The notes beneath the pieces are model-generated. The model saw only the letters and a list, made by a program, of their open reading frames with translations, was not told where the DNA came from and did no database searches. The position numbers and the translations under genes are program-made. DNA of 64,000 nt from Dillenia suffruticosa. Lineage: Eukaryota; Streptophyta; Magnoliopsida; Dilleniales; Dilleniaceae. This document shows, piece after piece, positions 10,296-22,720 of the stretch. Each line of letters begins with the position of its first letter. Position 1 is the first letter of the stretch. The stretch covers positions 7,281,109 to 7,345,108 of the forward strand of contig JAVTVX010000009.1 of assembly GCA_033439265.1 (NCBI GenBank). Reading direction: 5' to 3'.

Positions 10296-12310
10296 CCTGA
10301 AATGAAATGTTGTATGGTTAATTTTTCAGTTGATTAGTTATGGGAAATCATATTTATAAAGATAAAAATAAGACAGCAATGCAGCACCACATAAGTCTTT
10401 TAGAATATCTCTATTTGCTATTTTAGGGGACACTTTTTTTTTTTTTTTTTTTTTTTAAAATTCTGATTAGGTTTTTGAACTACTTAATTAGCTCATTTGT
10501 CCAACATTCGATTTGATTTAGTTTCTACATTTTCTTTACCCCTATAAATAATGTAAACAATGACCATTTTATCAAAGGTCAGTCTACTGTCGAATTCTCT
10601 CCTCCCTAATGCTCTTCTTGCGGTCCTCTTCTCCATGCTAGTTGTACTCCATTTTAGTATTAGAACCTACACTTATTGACGATACAGTGCTCCATTTTTG
10701 AGCTTAAGAGCTGAATAAAAGGAAAAGATGCCATAAATAGTAAAATTACTATTGGAACAAAACAACCAACAACTGAAGCATTCTACAACAATCAATCTCA
10801 AAGATAAATTTCAATCAATGAATCTAAGGAATAATTTTAGTATAAAAATGTACAGGTTTTCTAGCAACATGAACCTTTTTCTCTCGGTGATCAGATAGGA
10901 AAGGGAAAATACATAATGTAAAGCATTTAAAAACATAAAACAACAAACAAAGTAGGACAACAAAATAATCCTCAAATCTCTCGGGCCAGGACTTGCCTAC
11001 ATTGAGATTATCTGACATGTCCCTATGTGTTTTTGAAGTTGCTAAAACAAAGAAACCATGTCTTTTTTATACTGATTGAGAAACCTAAAAATCAAAGCAG
11101 AAAGCTGCAACTCCTACCCGGGCAAGAGGCAACTGAATTAGTGAGTATTATCCAGTCTTCTTGGTGACATTAGTTGGGTAATCTTCATTAATAGGGCACA
11201 GATCCCTATGGTAATTGGCAAGAAGTTTAGATGAATTTAATACATGAAACTAATTATGCAGTAAAGTTTCCATTAGTAAAATCAACAGATATTGACCGTT
11301 AATTATGAAAGAACAACTGAAAGAAAAGGAAACTATCAACTATTAATCAATTTATTCGAATTAATGAACCCAAGTTGAATATATATATATACATATTTTT
11401 TTTGGGCAATTTTCTAAAGGTACAGATATACTTTCTCAGCTCTGTCAAACAAATAAACAAACAAAATCCGGTCAAGAATTGCACAATCAAAACAAGTGCC
11501 TTGAAACAATGACAAATGCCAGTAAGAGGCAGTTTATGTTGAAATTTAAATAACTCAGAACTTTGCTATGATACCCTATTTATACAAGATACAATAAGTA
11601 AATATCTTTGCCTTTTTTGAACATCAAAACAAGCAAAGACCTAGGTGGGGTTGGAAGGACCATGAGTCCAAGGATTTACCATTATCAAAACAAGCAAATG
11701 GAATATTCTTTTTTTTTTCTCTTTTCCATATTTATTTTTCATAGGGTAGAATCTCAAGCATATTATCCACACTAGGCAAGCACGACTACAACCTAAGAGT
11801 GGACTAGCCCATTAAAAAGAAGAGAACACTAGAATTGAACCACACAACCACTAAAGCAATCGGTCAATTCAATAGCCAAATAGAAGTATCTTACCAACTG
11901 GGTATTCAAAATTATTTTCCAATCTTGATATTTTTGTCTCTTTGGATCTTAAATAACAGACGAAGCATGTCAAGAGGTCAACAGATACAGCACCATGCTG
12001 ATGAGAATCTACAGTAGAAATTTCTATGAAAGACCATATGGGTTTTCAAGAAAAAATGAAAGAGAGAAAAGTAGTTCTTACCAGATGAGGAGCTGTGTAG
12101 ATCTTGCAGAAAGACCATCCAGGTGGGTTCTTGTCGATTGGAACGAGGATGGGAATTTAGTGAATTTCAAGGCCACCAATGGTAGCCGGCCGGGCCTTAT
12201 TTGGCTTACGTGGGACTGGACTGGGTGCCCAAGAGGTACGTCACGGAGTCGAGGTGACTTGGACTTTCTCTTTGTTGACCGAAGTCTCTCTCTTCCCCAT
12301 CGCAATTTCG
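10296..12310 (-). promoter_or_regulatory. Probable 5'-UTR exon and intron of the F-box gene
   Basis: On the minus strand a donor CTG/GTAAGAA ends at 12082 and an acceptor CAG lies at 10297-10299, just before the F-box ATG. The inferred non-coding exon is about 12082-12310, followed by a 1.8-kb intron at 10297-12081. The intron is AT-rich with a poly-T run near 10432-10456. No coding sequence was recognised. This rests on splice-site appearance alone. Confidence 0.4.
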
Positions 12311-13260
12311 ATTAAGGATTGAAATTGGAAAATATCCTCGGTCACAGAGTGTAAAATATTTGCTTTCCAATTTTCGATTCCCTAAAAATTGAATCTTCGC
12401 TTGGCAATTTTTTTTTTTGGTTCATTAGTGGAAAGAGAAAGATTTTACCATTTTGTTTCTTTTAATTAGAGGAGAATATCTCATTATTCTCTCTCATCTC
12501 TCTTTTCTCTTTTTTCTTTAAAATAAATTTTATTTATCTGTATCTCTATTTGTGATCATTATATATTTTTTCTATTTTTTCTTATTTTTTTTCTATTTTT
12601 TTTACTGATTTTTCTCTTCTTCTCCTATTAACATCGGTTTATAAAAATGACAGTCGTCATTCTCTCATTTTTTTTCTCTCTCAATCAACTGTCTCTTACT
12701 TTTGTCTGACATTCATTATCACGATCATTCTTTTTTTTTCTATTTTTTTCTTCTCGACGAATTTTTGCTCACTCTTCTCTCTCCCGTCTCCGTCCTATCA
12801 TCACTATTTTTTGTCGGACTATTAATTATAAACAAAAATTATTTTTTAAGGCCAAAATTACTATTTCAAAATAAATTTTGAAGAGCATGAAACATAGATT
12901 CCTTAACTGAAAGATATTTTTAAATATCTGTATATAATCAAAATTTCACCTTTTTGGATGGGTTGATTTTCACAAAAATGGGAGAATCAGTCATAATCGT
13001 GAGTTACACTCAATCCATAAAAGGTATGCCCGAGTCTACTTCTAGACCGGGTCAAGATCGAGCTAGAATTTTGCACAATGATTTTTAGATTTGGCTGAAA
13101 ACTATATTTTGAGAATTTGAAAATTTTTTTCAATTACCGATATATGAATTCATATGTTAATTAATCTGGTTTAAGCATATTTTGTTAGAGGGTGACTCTT
13201 TCAACTTAATTTTTGTTATTTGTAAGTTTTAAACTTAAAATTTAATTAATAAATTAGTAC
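12311..13260. other. Gene-free spacer, pyrimidine-rich
   Basis: No gene seen. The plus strand at 12480-12810 is strongly pyrimidine-rich (CTCTCT, TTTTTC runs). The rest is ordinary AT-rich intergenic DNA. Confidence 0.5.
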
Positions 13261-13455
13261 CAACACTTGTTAAAATAGGTGATATTAGTATTTTCGTTTT
13301 TTAATCAGATCGGAAGTTTGACTTTTTCTGGGTATAGAAAAAATAATATTTGAAGATTTGTCCCCATAAAGTGGGTTATGTAATAGTTAATTTAGATTAG
13401 TCGAGACAAAATTTTGAATATTAAGTGATGACTAAGTTAAAAAAAAAATAAAAAA
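13260..13455 (+). repeat. SINE copy upstream of the helicase locus
   Basis: GTGATATTAGTATTTTCG in the head region and TTTAGATTAGTCGAGAC plus GAATATTAAGTGATG at the 3' end, followed by an A-rich tail, match other copies in the window. Confidence 0.5.
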
Positions 13456-13544
13456 TAAAATAAAATAACACGTGATTTTACTAAATCAACGGTTCGCGGT
13501 AAGACTTTAAAATTTCAAATTATATTCGACTTCGACCTGGCTTC

Positions 13545-13577
13545 GGCCCAGCCCAATCCGACCCAAAACGCGGGCCT
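13545..13577. promoter_or_regulatory. GGCCCA/GGGCC motifs upstream of helicase locus
   Basis: GGCCCA lies at 13545-13550 and GCGGGCC near 13570, about 130-165 bp before the helicase ATG. They resemble site II (TCP-bound) elements common in ribosome-biogenesis promoters. If so, the relict promoter survives although the coding region is broken. Confidence 0.35.
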
Positions 13578-16500
13578 TTTAAGACACTTCCGGCGGAGAC
13601 GCAAACAAAACTTCGTCAAATTTTCCCGGGAGGTACCTGGGCGGCGAAACAACCCCCGGAAAGTTTTGCAAAAAAAAGTCACCTTCTACCTCATCTCTCA
13701 TAGCTGCGATGGCTGTAACCGAAGAAGAGCTTCACACCAAATCCGAATCAAAGAAGATGAAAAGTAGCAAGAAGAAGAAGAAGAATAGTAAGCGAAAGAG
13801 AGCCCAAACTTCAAAACCTGTTGAAGAATCGGAGACGAATGACGTCAATGTTGACATCGAAGAAGAAGAAGAAGAGGTGGAGAGAGAAAAGGAAGATAAG
13901 TATGAGAGAGAAAGTGAGGAGGAGGCGGAGGAGAAGTTTAATAGTGTATCTGGGATAATGAGTTCAGAGCCTTTTACAGCGTTACATTTTGTAGTTAACT
14001 TATTTTATGTGTCCAGTATTACTTTGGCATCGTTATAATGTTTGTTGAAATTCTTATCTTGGGAAATGACCCAGATTTGTAAGTTCTAAATTACCCAGTT
14101 CGGAAGATCGACATTTGAATGTCTAACCAGAAAATTTGGAGACATCAGATGAAGCCCATAAAAGGGTCACATTAGCATGGTTAAGATTTTATTTTATTTT
14201 ATTTGAGATTCAGGTTAGTGTGGCCCTGTTTGAAGGAGTTGCTCTTCAAATCAACGTTAATGAATTTCTTACTATTTTGAGCCTAATAAAGAGCTGCAGA
14301 TGAATAGCTCCATCCTATATTTCTCTTTTATAGCTTCATTGACTTGAGGCATGTTTGCTTGACTCATGATATGAAATGAATTCTCATGAATTGAAATCAT
14401 TTCTGCCACATTTAGATTCATTTGTATCATCTAGATTATATTTAGCCATGAGAGGTGCAGGGCACATGTCTAACACTAGGAGAAATAGTTTCATTCAAAA
14501 ATTCTTCCCCCATACTTCTTGTTGGATGTATAATTTGTAATAAAACGATTTACAGCAGTGGATCTAGCGTGGATCAAAATGAGACCAGTTTGGATTCTAA
14601 AAGGGTCCTAGTGGATTCAACCTGACTTCTTTCTTAAGAACATTCAATCACCTTGGTTTTTTCTTTTTGGATAGAAAACTGTCCACTTTTTTAGGGGGCT
14701 AAGAAAGAGTAATCATCATTTCATTTATTCTTGTATGTTTCACTTAATATAGAATAGCTACATACTAGTTAGTGGTGTTAATTTTGTTTTTAACATAAAA
14801 CTTGAAGATTCAAGCAAGAGCAATTCCACCTCTCTTAGAAGGAAAAGATGTTCTTGGTGCTGCAAGGACTGGTTCAGGAAAGACCCTTGCATTTTTGTTG
14901 CCAGCAGTCGAGCTCCTGTACCACATATGCTTTTCTCGACGCAATGGGACGGGTATTGTTATCTGCCCCACCAGAGAACTTGCCATGCAGGTAACTTTTT
15001 GTTCTCTCGATTTTTTTTCTCCCTTTTCCGGTAGTGGTGGCAAGTTTAGTTGATACATATTTCCTCATCACCGCTAATGTTTTGTCATTTGCCTTCATCT
15101 ACCTTGGTTTTCCTTTTTGCATGGGCTTCTATTATATAGGATAACGCAGGATAACATGTATTATTAAAATTTAAACGTTAACAATTTTCAATTCAAAACA
15201 TAAACCATATCTATCCTTGTAACAAAATTATCTTTCTGAGTATTGATGCATATTGAGCTTTTAGATGTAAGTGACATAACTTAATAACAGTTCTGATTTT
15301 TTTCCTTCAAAATTATGTCTCACAGGGTTAATCCCACATTGCATGTATTCAATATGTTGATATCATAGAAGTGTTTTGCTTCCCAAAGATTTTTTCCAGG
15401 TTGATTTTGAATCATGCTGATGACTTGCAATTCATCATAGCTCCAGTTTTGTTTTTGTAGAGCACAACTATAGCTGGCAGAGTAATGACTGCTCCCAATA
15501 TACAAAAGCATTTATGCTTCAACTAAGATGCATTCTGAATGTTGAACAGGAGTATTTGATGAGTGAGATCAAATTGGAATGATACAGACACATGCAGTGG
15601 TAAAAGACCTTCTTAAGTATCACTCGCAGACTGTCGGTCTAATTTATGGTGGTTCAGCTCGAAAGGGAGAAGCAGAGCATCTGGTGAACGGAGTAAATTT
15701 GTTAGTCACAACCCCTGGTCGACTTCTTGACCATCTACAAAACACTAAGGGATTCATATATAAGAATTTGAAGGTAACATACATGCACATCTTTGATTTT
15801 TAGGCCTCACTGTTTGTTTTGTCATTATTTATCTTAGATAAATGCTCTTTATTCTCACTCTTGGATATACCAATGTCTTTTACACGTCTTAAGAAATTCT
15901 CCACAGTACTTTTAGATAATGATCCTGCTAACTTGGGGACATTGATCATGTTACAAAATGACACCTTTTCTATATTATTCTGCTATATGTATGTTTTGTA
16001 TATGCTTACTCACCTTTTTTCTTTTTATTTATTTATTATTATTTTTTTACACATAACTTGCCATCTTTGAATGTCTATTTTTGCCATTGTCTTAATTTCT
16101 TTCTCTCTTAAAAATTTAAAACTACCGAGTGCCCCAAAAAAAAAGCTCTATATTTGATGATGAAGACTCCAGTAGAATGTTAGAGACATGATTTTGTAGT
16201 TGCCTTATGCCAAAATAAGGTTCTTGCCTTTCGTTCTTTGATTTTGGCTTCTTTTTTTTTTGGGGGGGGGGACCATGGAGGGGGTGGAAAGGGGGTTATC
16301 ATTATGGGCTTGTTGCAAAATTGTCGCCTTCCATGTCAACTTGGGAGTTTCAGGACATTATTAAACCAGCCTTTTCAGGCCATTATGATGATAGGCCTGT
16401 ATATCCAATTAAATTGTATGGTGACCACTTCTTTCTACAATTCACTTCCATGAAGTTTGAAACAGATATCAGCTGATAAATTTATTTATCTAATCCTTAT

Positions 16501-18381
16501 ATCATGCCATGTTTTCTTATCTCATAGTCTTGCAAATTGTAGAATTATATGACTTTGTAATCCATTACAGTGCTTCCATGTTTGTTATAGTGTATATCTT
16601 AGGTAGAAAATATTAAAATTTAAGATGCCCCTGGCTGAGGCTTGAATATTATTCCTTTCTATACTAATTTATCATAGAATTTTTGTTCATAACCCTCTTG
16701 TATTTGCAGTGCCTTATGATTGATGAAGCTGACAGGATATTGGAAGCTAACTTTGAGGAAGAAATGAAGCAATTGTCAAGCTTTTACCAGAGGTAATTGG
16801 TGCTGTCTGCCATGTAGTGGTGATATGATGTATCCTTGTCAAGATTTGGGATCCTTTATCCATGCTTTTATATGTTGCCAGTGCGGTTAGGAACATGAAC
16901 CCTTTCATTTCATCAGTTAGCTATCAATGAGGCAACACTATTCCTCTAAAGCAGAAGTACTCAATTAGATTATAACTCCCCATTGAGGCGTATTATGGCA
17001 TTTGCTGTCCTTGATTTTAATCAAGTTATTGCATTTGTCTTAATTTTACTCAAAACCATTAGCGTATGTCAAGTCATTTTCCATTAGTCCTACCTTGGGT
17101 TGTCTTTGATTGTCAAAAAATGCTGAAAAATAAAATTCGAGAAAATAAGAATTTTCTTTGATCGTTTTCTTGAAGTCTCCTAAATCTAGGGAAATAAATT
17201 CTAAAAGCAAAGGATAATCAAATTCTAGATCTGAGACATACGAAATTGAGAGTTTCATATAACAAAGGACCAAAGTTGGCAAAGAACGAGGAGGAAAAAA
17301 AATAGATATAGAGAATCCAATGAAAAAGACTTTCCAAACAATTGAGAAGAAAATGTTTTTAAGGAAAATTTTAGTCAGGTCTCAACAAGTGGAAAATTTT
17401 GGAAATTGTACTCCTAGAAAATGTATTTCATGAAAATACTTTCCATTTTCTGGGTGATAAACATGACCTTAGCATAGCTTCTACATTTTGCATTCACCAA
17501 ATTGATAGTTCTGTGTTCTAACTCATTTATCCTCCTTAACTTGATAACTCCTTTTTTTCCCTTTTTTTCTTTTTTTTTTCCCCTCCCCCCAACCAAACTT
17601 ATATTAGGTTAGTTCTTGGGTCCATCACTTGGGTCTTTGGTTAACCTAGTACACGCACACAATTTAGTTGGGAAATTAATATATTAAACTTATAAGTTGT
17701 GATATTTTGTATTATAGATTAAATTATTGAACTATTAAAAATTTTATCTTACTAGAATTACAACTTAATTACTACTTTTGTAATTCTGATTTGAACAATT
17801 TTGATGTTAATTGTTGAGATCAGTTTCATTTGATTTTGAATATTTAATTATTTTTTTGTGGAATTAGCATCATTTTGTTTATTCCATAAGCTCTTTTGTA
17901 CCTTTTTTTTTCTCCTTTGAAATTAGGTTACTTGGGGTTTAAAACGGGCACTAGACATATTTAATGTTAGCATTCAAGAACCATGGAACCAACCCAGTCT
18001 GAGATAAATTTTGGGTTGGGTTTGTTTGGTTCTACTCCACCTTTGGGTTGTTCCTGGTCTAGATTTTGAGACTTGACCTTCTTTGGGTTGTTTTCAAAAA
18101 GCAGCAGAACTGAACCAGCCCAACCTAAGTTTCATCCGTTAGCTGTAATCTTTGCATGTATATGCACACCTTACTTTACGCATGTATTTGTAAAACTGAG
18201 ATCCCAATTGAGGCCCAAAATAGGGAAAAGAATCTGTGATCTCTTGTTTCTTGAGGTGGCTGCCTTGGTTTCTTACACAATTAGGTTTTATATTTCCTCA
18301 TATTATGCGTTTATAGTATTCATTCAATGTTGTTGTCCTCATTCTTACTTCACTATTTTTTTTCTTTTAATTTTTTTGCTT

Positions 18382-18557
18382 TAGCATCCCACCTGCATTG
18401 ATGTTATTTGAGTAAAAAGTATCTTGCCAGTCTTGATTTAGGAGAATTTTCTAATTAGTTTAGTCAAGGGTACTCACTTGTTAAGGGTTTTTACAACGAG
18501 CCACTCTGGGTTGAATTGGTTGTCTTCAAGTGGCTTTAGCATCCCACCTGTGGAAGG
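18382..18557. repeat. Scrambled short repeats at solo LTR border
   Basis: CTTTAGCATCCCACCTG occurs at about 18382 and 18534. The phrase GGTTGAATTGGTTGTCTTCAA occurs both outside (about 18511) and inside (about 18581) the LTR start. This looks like local filler or template-switch DNA next to the insertion. Confidence 0.5.
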
Positions 18558-20033
18558 TGTTGGTCACTGTGACAACCAAGAAGGGGAGTTGAATTGGTTG
18601 TCTTCAATTGGCTTTTTAAAATTCTAATCTAACTCCCCTTAGATTAATATTAATTCTATGATCAATTGATGCTCATGCAATGGAAAATAAAGTAAGGATA
18701 GATGAACAAATTTGTTTATAGTGGTTCGGCCTTGTGCTTACATCCACTCTTCCAGTCAGCAAGTCGGGATCTAGCAACCTGCTAGTTTCCACTATGATGC
18801 TTGAATTACAAAATACAATCCACTTGTTGATTTCTGATATTCACACCATGAAAATTATTTCGTGCAACAATGGAATAATCACACTAACACTCTAATACAC
18901 TACCAAATACATCACTCAACAAACCAAGACATATGTTCAGAAAAGTAATTCCAGGTGACAGCAAAAAGAGATTCAGAAAACTGGGTTTCAATGCAGGGAT
19001 ATTGATCTCTCTCTATTCTGTAGAAAAATCAGAATATTGAAGCTTGTTTTAGATTTTTTTTTTTTTGAAACCTAGCTGTATGTCTGATAATTACCTCCTA
19101 AAGAACTGCAGTAAAAATCAGATTTACTTCCGCAAATGCTGCAGTAACTTCTTTGGTGAGATCCTGATTTGTAGGCTGAAGTTCCTCTTCAAATCTTTAT
19201 GATTATCCATCAGTTGTAATCTCAATTCAAAGGTTAGATATGAGACTTGAATTTTGAAAACTTAAATCTGAATTTCATAACTAGTTCCAAGTTCAAATGC
19301 CTCTCCAAAAAATCAGGCTCTGCCAGTTGATGTTCAAAATTTGTTGACCACCCTGCTGATATTGTGCCCTTATCTCTTCAACAATTCTCTAAATCCTTTT
19401 GCTGCAAATATGTCACATTTCTTGTCCATCTATAGCATTATATTATAGAAATATCAGACGAGAATATAAGCTTGCACAAACATTCCAAAATAATCATCCT
19501 TTACATGAATGTTCTGCTGTAAAATTCAGGAAACCAGGCAATTTCAAGACATTGTTTTTCTACCGTAGATAATAGATTTTTAAGCTGTAAAATCTTGAGA
19601 ATGAAGACCTGTACTCCTTCTTTGAGATGCACCTTTCAAATTAAAAAATGTTTGACCACATAAAAAGATATGCTTGAGTAAATATGGTCAAATGATCATG
19701 CTTCTAACACTTGGAAAATTTTGATATTGTAAGATCCAAAAATGATTTTTAATGAATATGTCCTTCAGCTGTGGAATAACCAAAATATATGTTTAGATTT
19801 ATTTCTAGGCTAAGTGTAGTACCCAAACTACACTTACTTTGCGAGCTGGGTCTTCATAAGAAATAGGTTCTATGTCAGCTGTAACTTTTATGACCCAGAA
19901 ATGCCTTGCTTCTATGATAACTTCTATGGGTCACTTTTATGAGTGTTTTGACCTGTGCACTAAGTAAAAATATTATGACATTATGAAAGATTTTGTTATC
20001 ATCAAAACTAAGGAGACAACAATTTTCTTAACA
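18558..20033. mobile_element. Solo LTR, 1476 bp, TSD GAAGG
   Basis: The element begins TGTTGGTCAC and ends TTCTTAACA (TGTT...AACA termini). It is flanked by the 5-bp direct repeat GAAGG at 18553-18557 and 20034-20038. An early TTTATAGTGGTTCGGCC motif resembles the start of many plant LTRs. No internal domain, gag or pol sequence and no second LTR were seen, so it is read as a solo LTR. It sits in an intron of the helicase pseudogene. Confidence 0.75.
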
Positions 20034-22062
20034 GAAGGTCATTTGGAATTTTTTTATGTACCAGAGAATTAATTTCTTTGCACAGCGGACTACTTGGGAA
20101 AAGATTCTGACTGAGTATAATCTTGAGAGGAGTGGCTCTTTTCTTTTAAATTGATGAGCAAAAAAAAAAAAAAAATGGTGCTTTCGAGCTCTGTGCAAAG
20201 TGATGAGTGAGTTATAGGTTTGGAGTGGGTTGAGAGTTTGTACAGTAAGGTGGAGAGTTTTTGGAATGCTTCCTGTAGCCTAGTGTCAGGTGGTTTTTGG
20301 GTACAAAGTTGGAGAATTTTTGAGGTGGAAACAACCTGGCTTATGTTTGTGGATAATTCTTGAAGTGTTATTTATTTATTTATTTTTTTGCCTTCATCAA
20401 AGCCATTTGAGACCTCTGTAGAGGTTCCATTTTATAGATTTGTTCTTGTTGTTTTATGGTCCATCCAAAATTCAATTCTAATCTTTTGTGCTACTTAATG
20501 TACAGGACCGGCAAATAGCTCTCTTTTCTGCTACTCAGACGAAGAAGGTTTGCACTTTTCTGATTTGAATTGATTCACCTTGGTCAATGTTTTAGCTCCG
20601 TTTTTTTTTTTTTTTTAATTTCAATATCTTTCTGTTTGCAATATTACCATGCTGCAGATGCTTTGTGATTTTAATGCTTAATTGCATTTATATTAGCTGG
20701 CCTTTTCTTATATAGCCAAAAAAAAAAAAAATGCATATTTCTAATTGATCTAATGCAAAAGCCAAACAACTTTAGGTTGAGGATCTAGCGAGGTTGTCAT
20801 TTAGGGGAAACCCAGTGTATGTTGATGTGGATGATGGGAGGACACAGGAAGGGTGACCTAAATTACTGCTATTGGATGTTCTGCACATGTATTAGTTTGA
20901 TTTGATTTGAAGTTTCAGCTCCTTCAAATTATAATATGACCTTGTCACAGATAACTAACGAGGGGCTGCAGCAAGGCTACTGTGTCATTCCAAGTGCCAA
21001 GAGATTCATTCTTCTTTGTACCTTCTTAAAAAGAAACCTGTCTAAGAAAATGATGGTTTTCTTCTCCTCCTGTAGTTCAGTTAAATTTCATTCGGATCTC
21101 CTTAGTTACATCCAAATGAAATGCTTTAATATCCATGGGAAGCAAAAGCAGGAGAAACGTACCTCAATATTTTTTGACTTTTGCAAGCAGAGAAGGGCAT
21201 CTTGCTCTGTAATGACATTGCTGCACGTGGACTTGATATTCCTTCAGTGGTATCTTTCTTATTGCACCCTATCCTTGATTTTGAGCATGTCTAGATGTCA
21301 TAACCAAATTCAACAGCACTTGTATTTTATTGCCAACCATTTTACTCTTTGATTGCAGAATAAACTTAGTCCCACCATGAAATAAAGGAAAAAGAATATG
21401 TTGTGCCTTTGAAGTACCTGATGCAACATGGAATTGGAATTTTTGCAGAAACTATTATAAGTTTTCTAATGTTTAATAGCACCTAACAATTAACATAGTA
21501 ATACATTGACTTAAACTTCAGTGCATTCCAAGTTGCTGCTTAAAAATTATTCATTCTGTTTATTCCTTTTGTGCTTTCTACCCGTAGGATTGGATTGTGC
21601 AATATGATCCTCCAGATGATCCATAGGTGATCAGAATTCTTTTCAGTTTACTAAATTTTCTTTTCCTCTCCAAATTTGTCCACTAATTCAATTAATTTGT
21701 TATGTGAAATTCAATACCTCCATTTTATGCTCCTCTCATGTATATAACTTTGTTTCTCAGGAATATATTCATTGGGTTGGTCGGACAGCAAGAGGGGAAG
21801 GTGCAAAAGGAAATGCTCTCCTTTTCCTCATTCCAGAAGAGCTGCAATTCCTACAGTATCTTAAGGTCTGAAACTTTCATTGGTAATATTTAACTAAATA
21901 TTCAAAAATGAAGCTAAAAGGGAACAAAGAAAGTGCTCCTCTTTTGCAGTGCTGAAAAGGCAGACCCAGCCATCTCCATTTCTCTCATATGAACAAAAGA
22001 AAACATAAACGTCTAGAGTAGAGGAAACCATTAGCTGATATTGAAGTATAAATGCATGGGTA

Positions 22063-22720
22063 AACATTTGCAGATGTCAAAGTATAAATGCATCGGTGGA
22101 AGTTTATTTCTATGAGCTGAATTGAAACTAAGTGATGTCAAATTGTCTGCAGTATATTCTCCTACAGTCAAATTGTTAACACTACCAAAAAACAAGTTTT
22201 TAGCCACAAATTTAACGACGAAAATTTAATAAAAATTTGTCGCTAAATTCGTTAGTGACAAAATTAGCGACGAAAAACTTTTCATCGCTAATAACGCGTC
22301 GCAAAAATTTAGCGACGAAAAATTAGAAATTCGTCGTTAAATTTTTTGTCGCTAAATCCGTCGCAAATTTAGCGACAAAAATTTTTTGGTTAACATTTGC
22401 AGATGTCAAAGTATAAATGCATCGGTGGAAGTTTATTTCTATGAGCTGAATTGAAACTAAGTGATGTCAAATTGTCTGCAGTATATTCTCCTACAGTCAA
22501 ATTGTAAACACTACAAAAAAACAAGTTTTTAGCCACAAATTTAGCGACGAAAATTTAATAAAAATTTGTCGCTAAATTCGTTAGCGACAAAATTAGCGAC
22601 GAAAAACTTTTCATCTCTAATAACGCGTCGCAAAAATTTAGCGACGAAAAATTAGAAATTCGTCGTTAAATTTTTTGTCGCTAAATCCGTCGCAAATTTA
22701 GCGACAAAAATTTTGTGTCG
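22063..22720. repeat. 329-bp tandem duplication across CACTA junction
   Basis: 22063-22391 and 22392-22720 are near-identical direct repeats offset by exactly 329 bp. Each unit holds about 117 bp of host intron followed by about 212 bp of the CACTA element's left end, so the terminus CACTAC appears twice (22180 and 22509). Confidence 0.85.

Noticed and set aside
12078..12315. Overlapping open frames on both strands (75 and 106 codons)
   Set aside because: No recognisable domain. The plus and minus frames shadow each other, and the interval fits better as a non-coding first exon of the F-box gene.
18073..18384. 103-codon open frame in the helicase intron
   Set aside because: No domain, Phe/Leu/Ile-rich composition from T-rich DNA, and no transposon or gene context.
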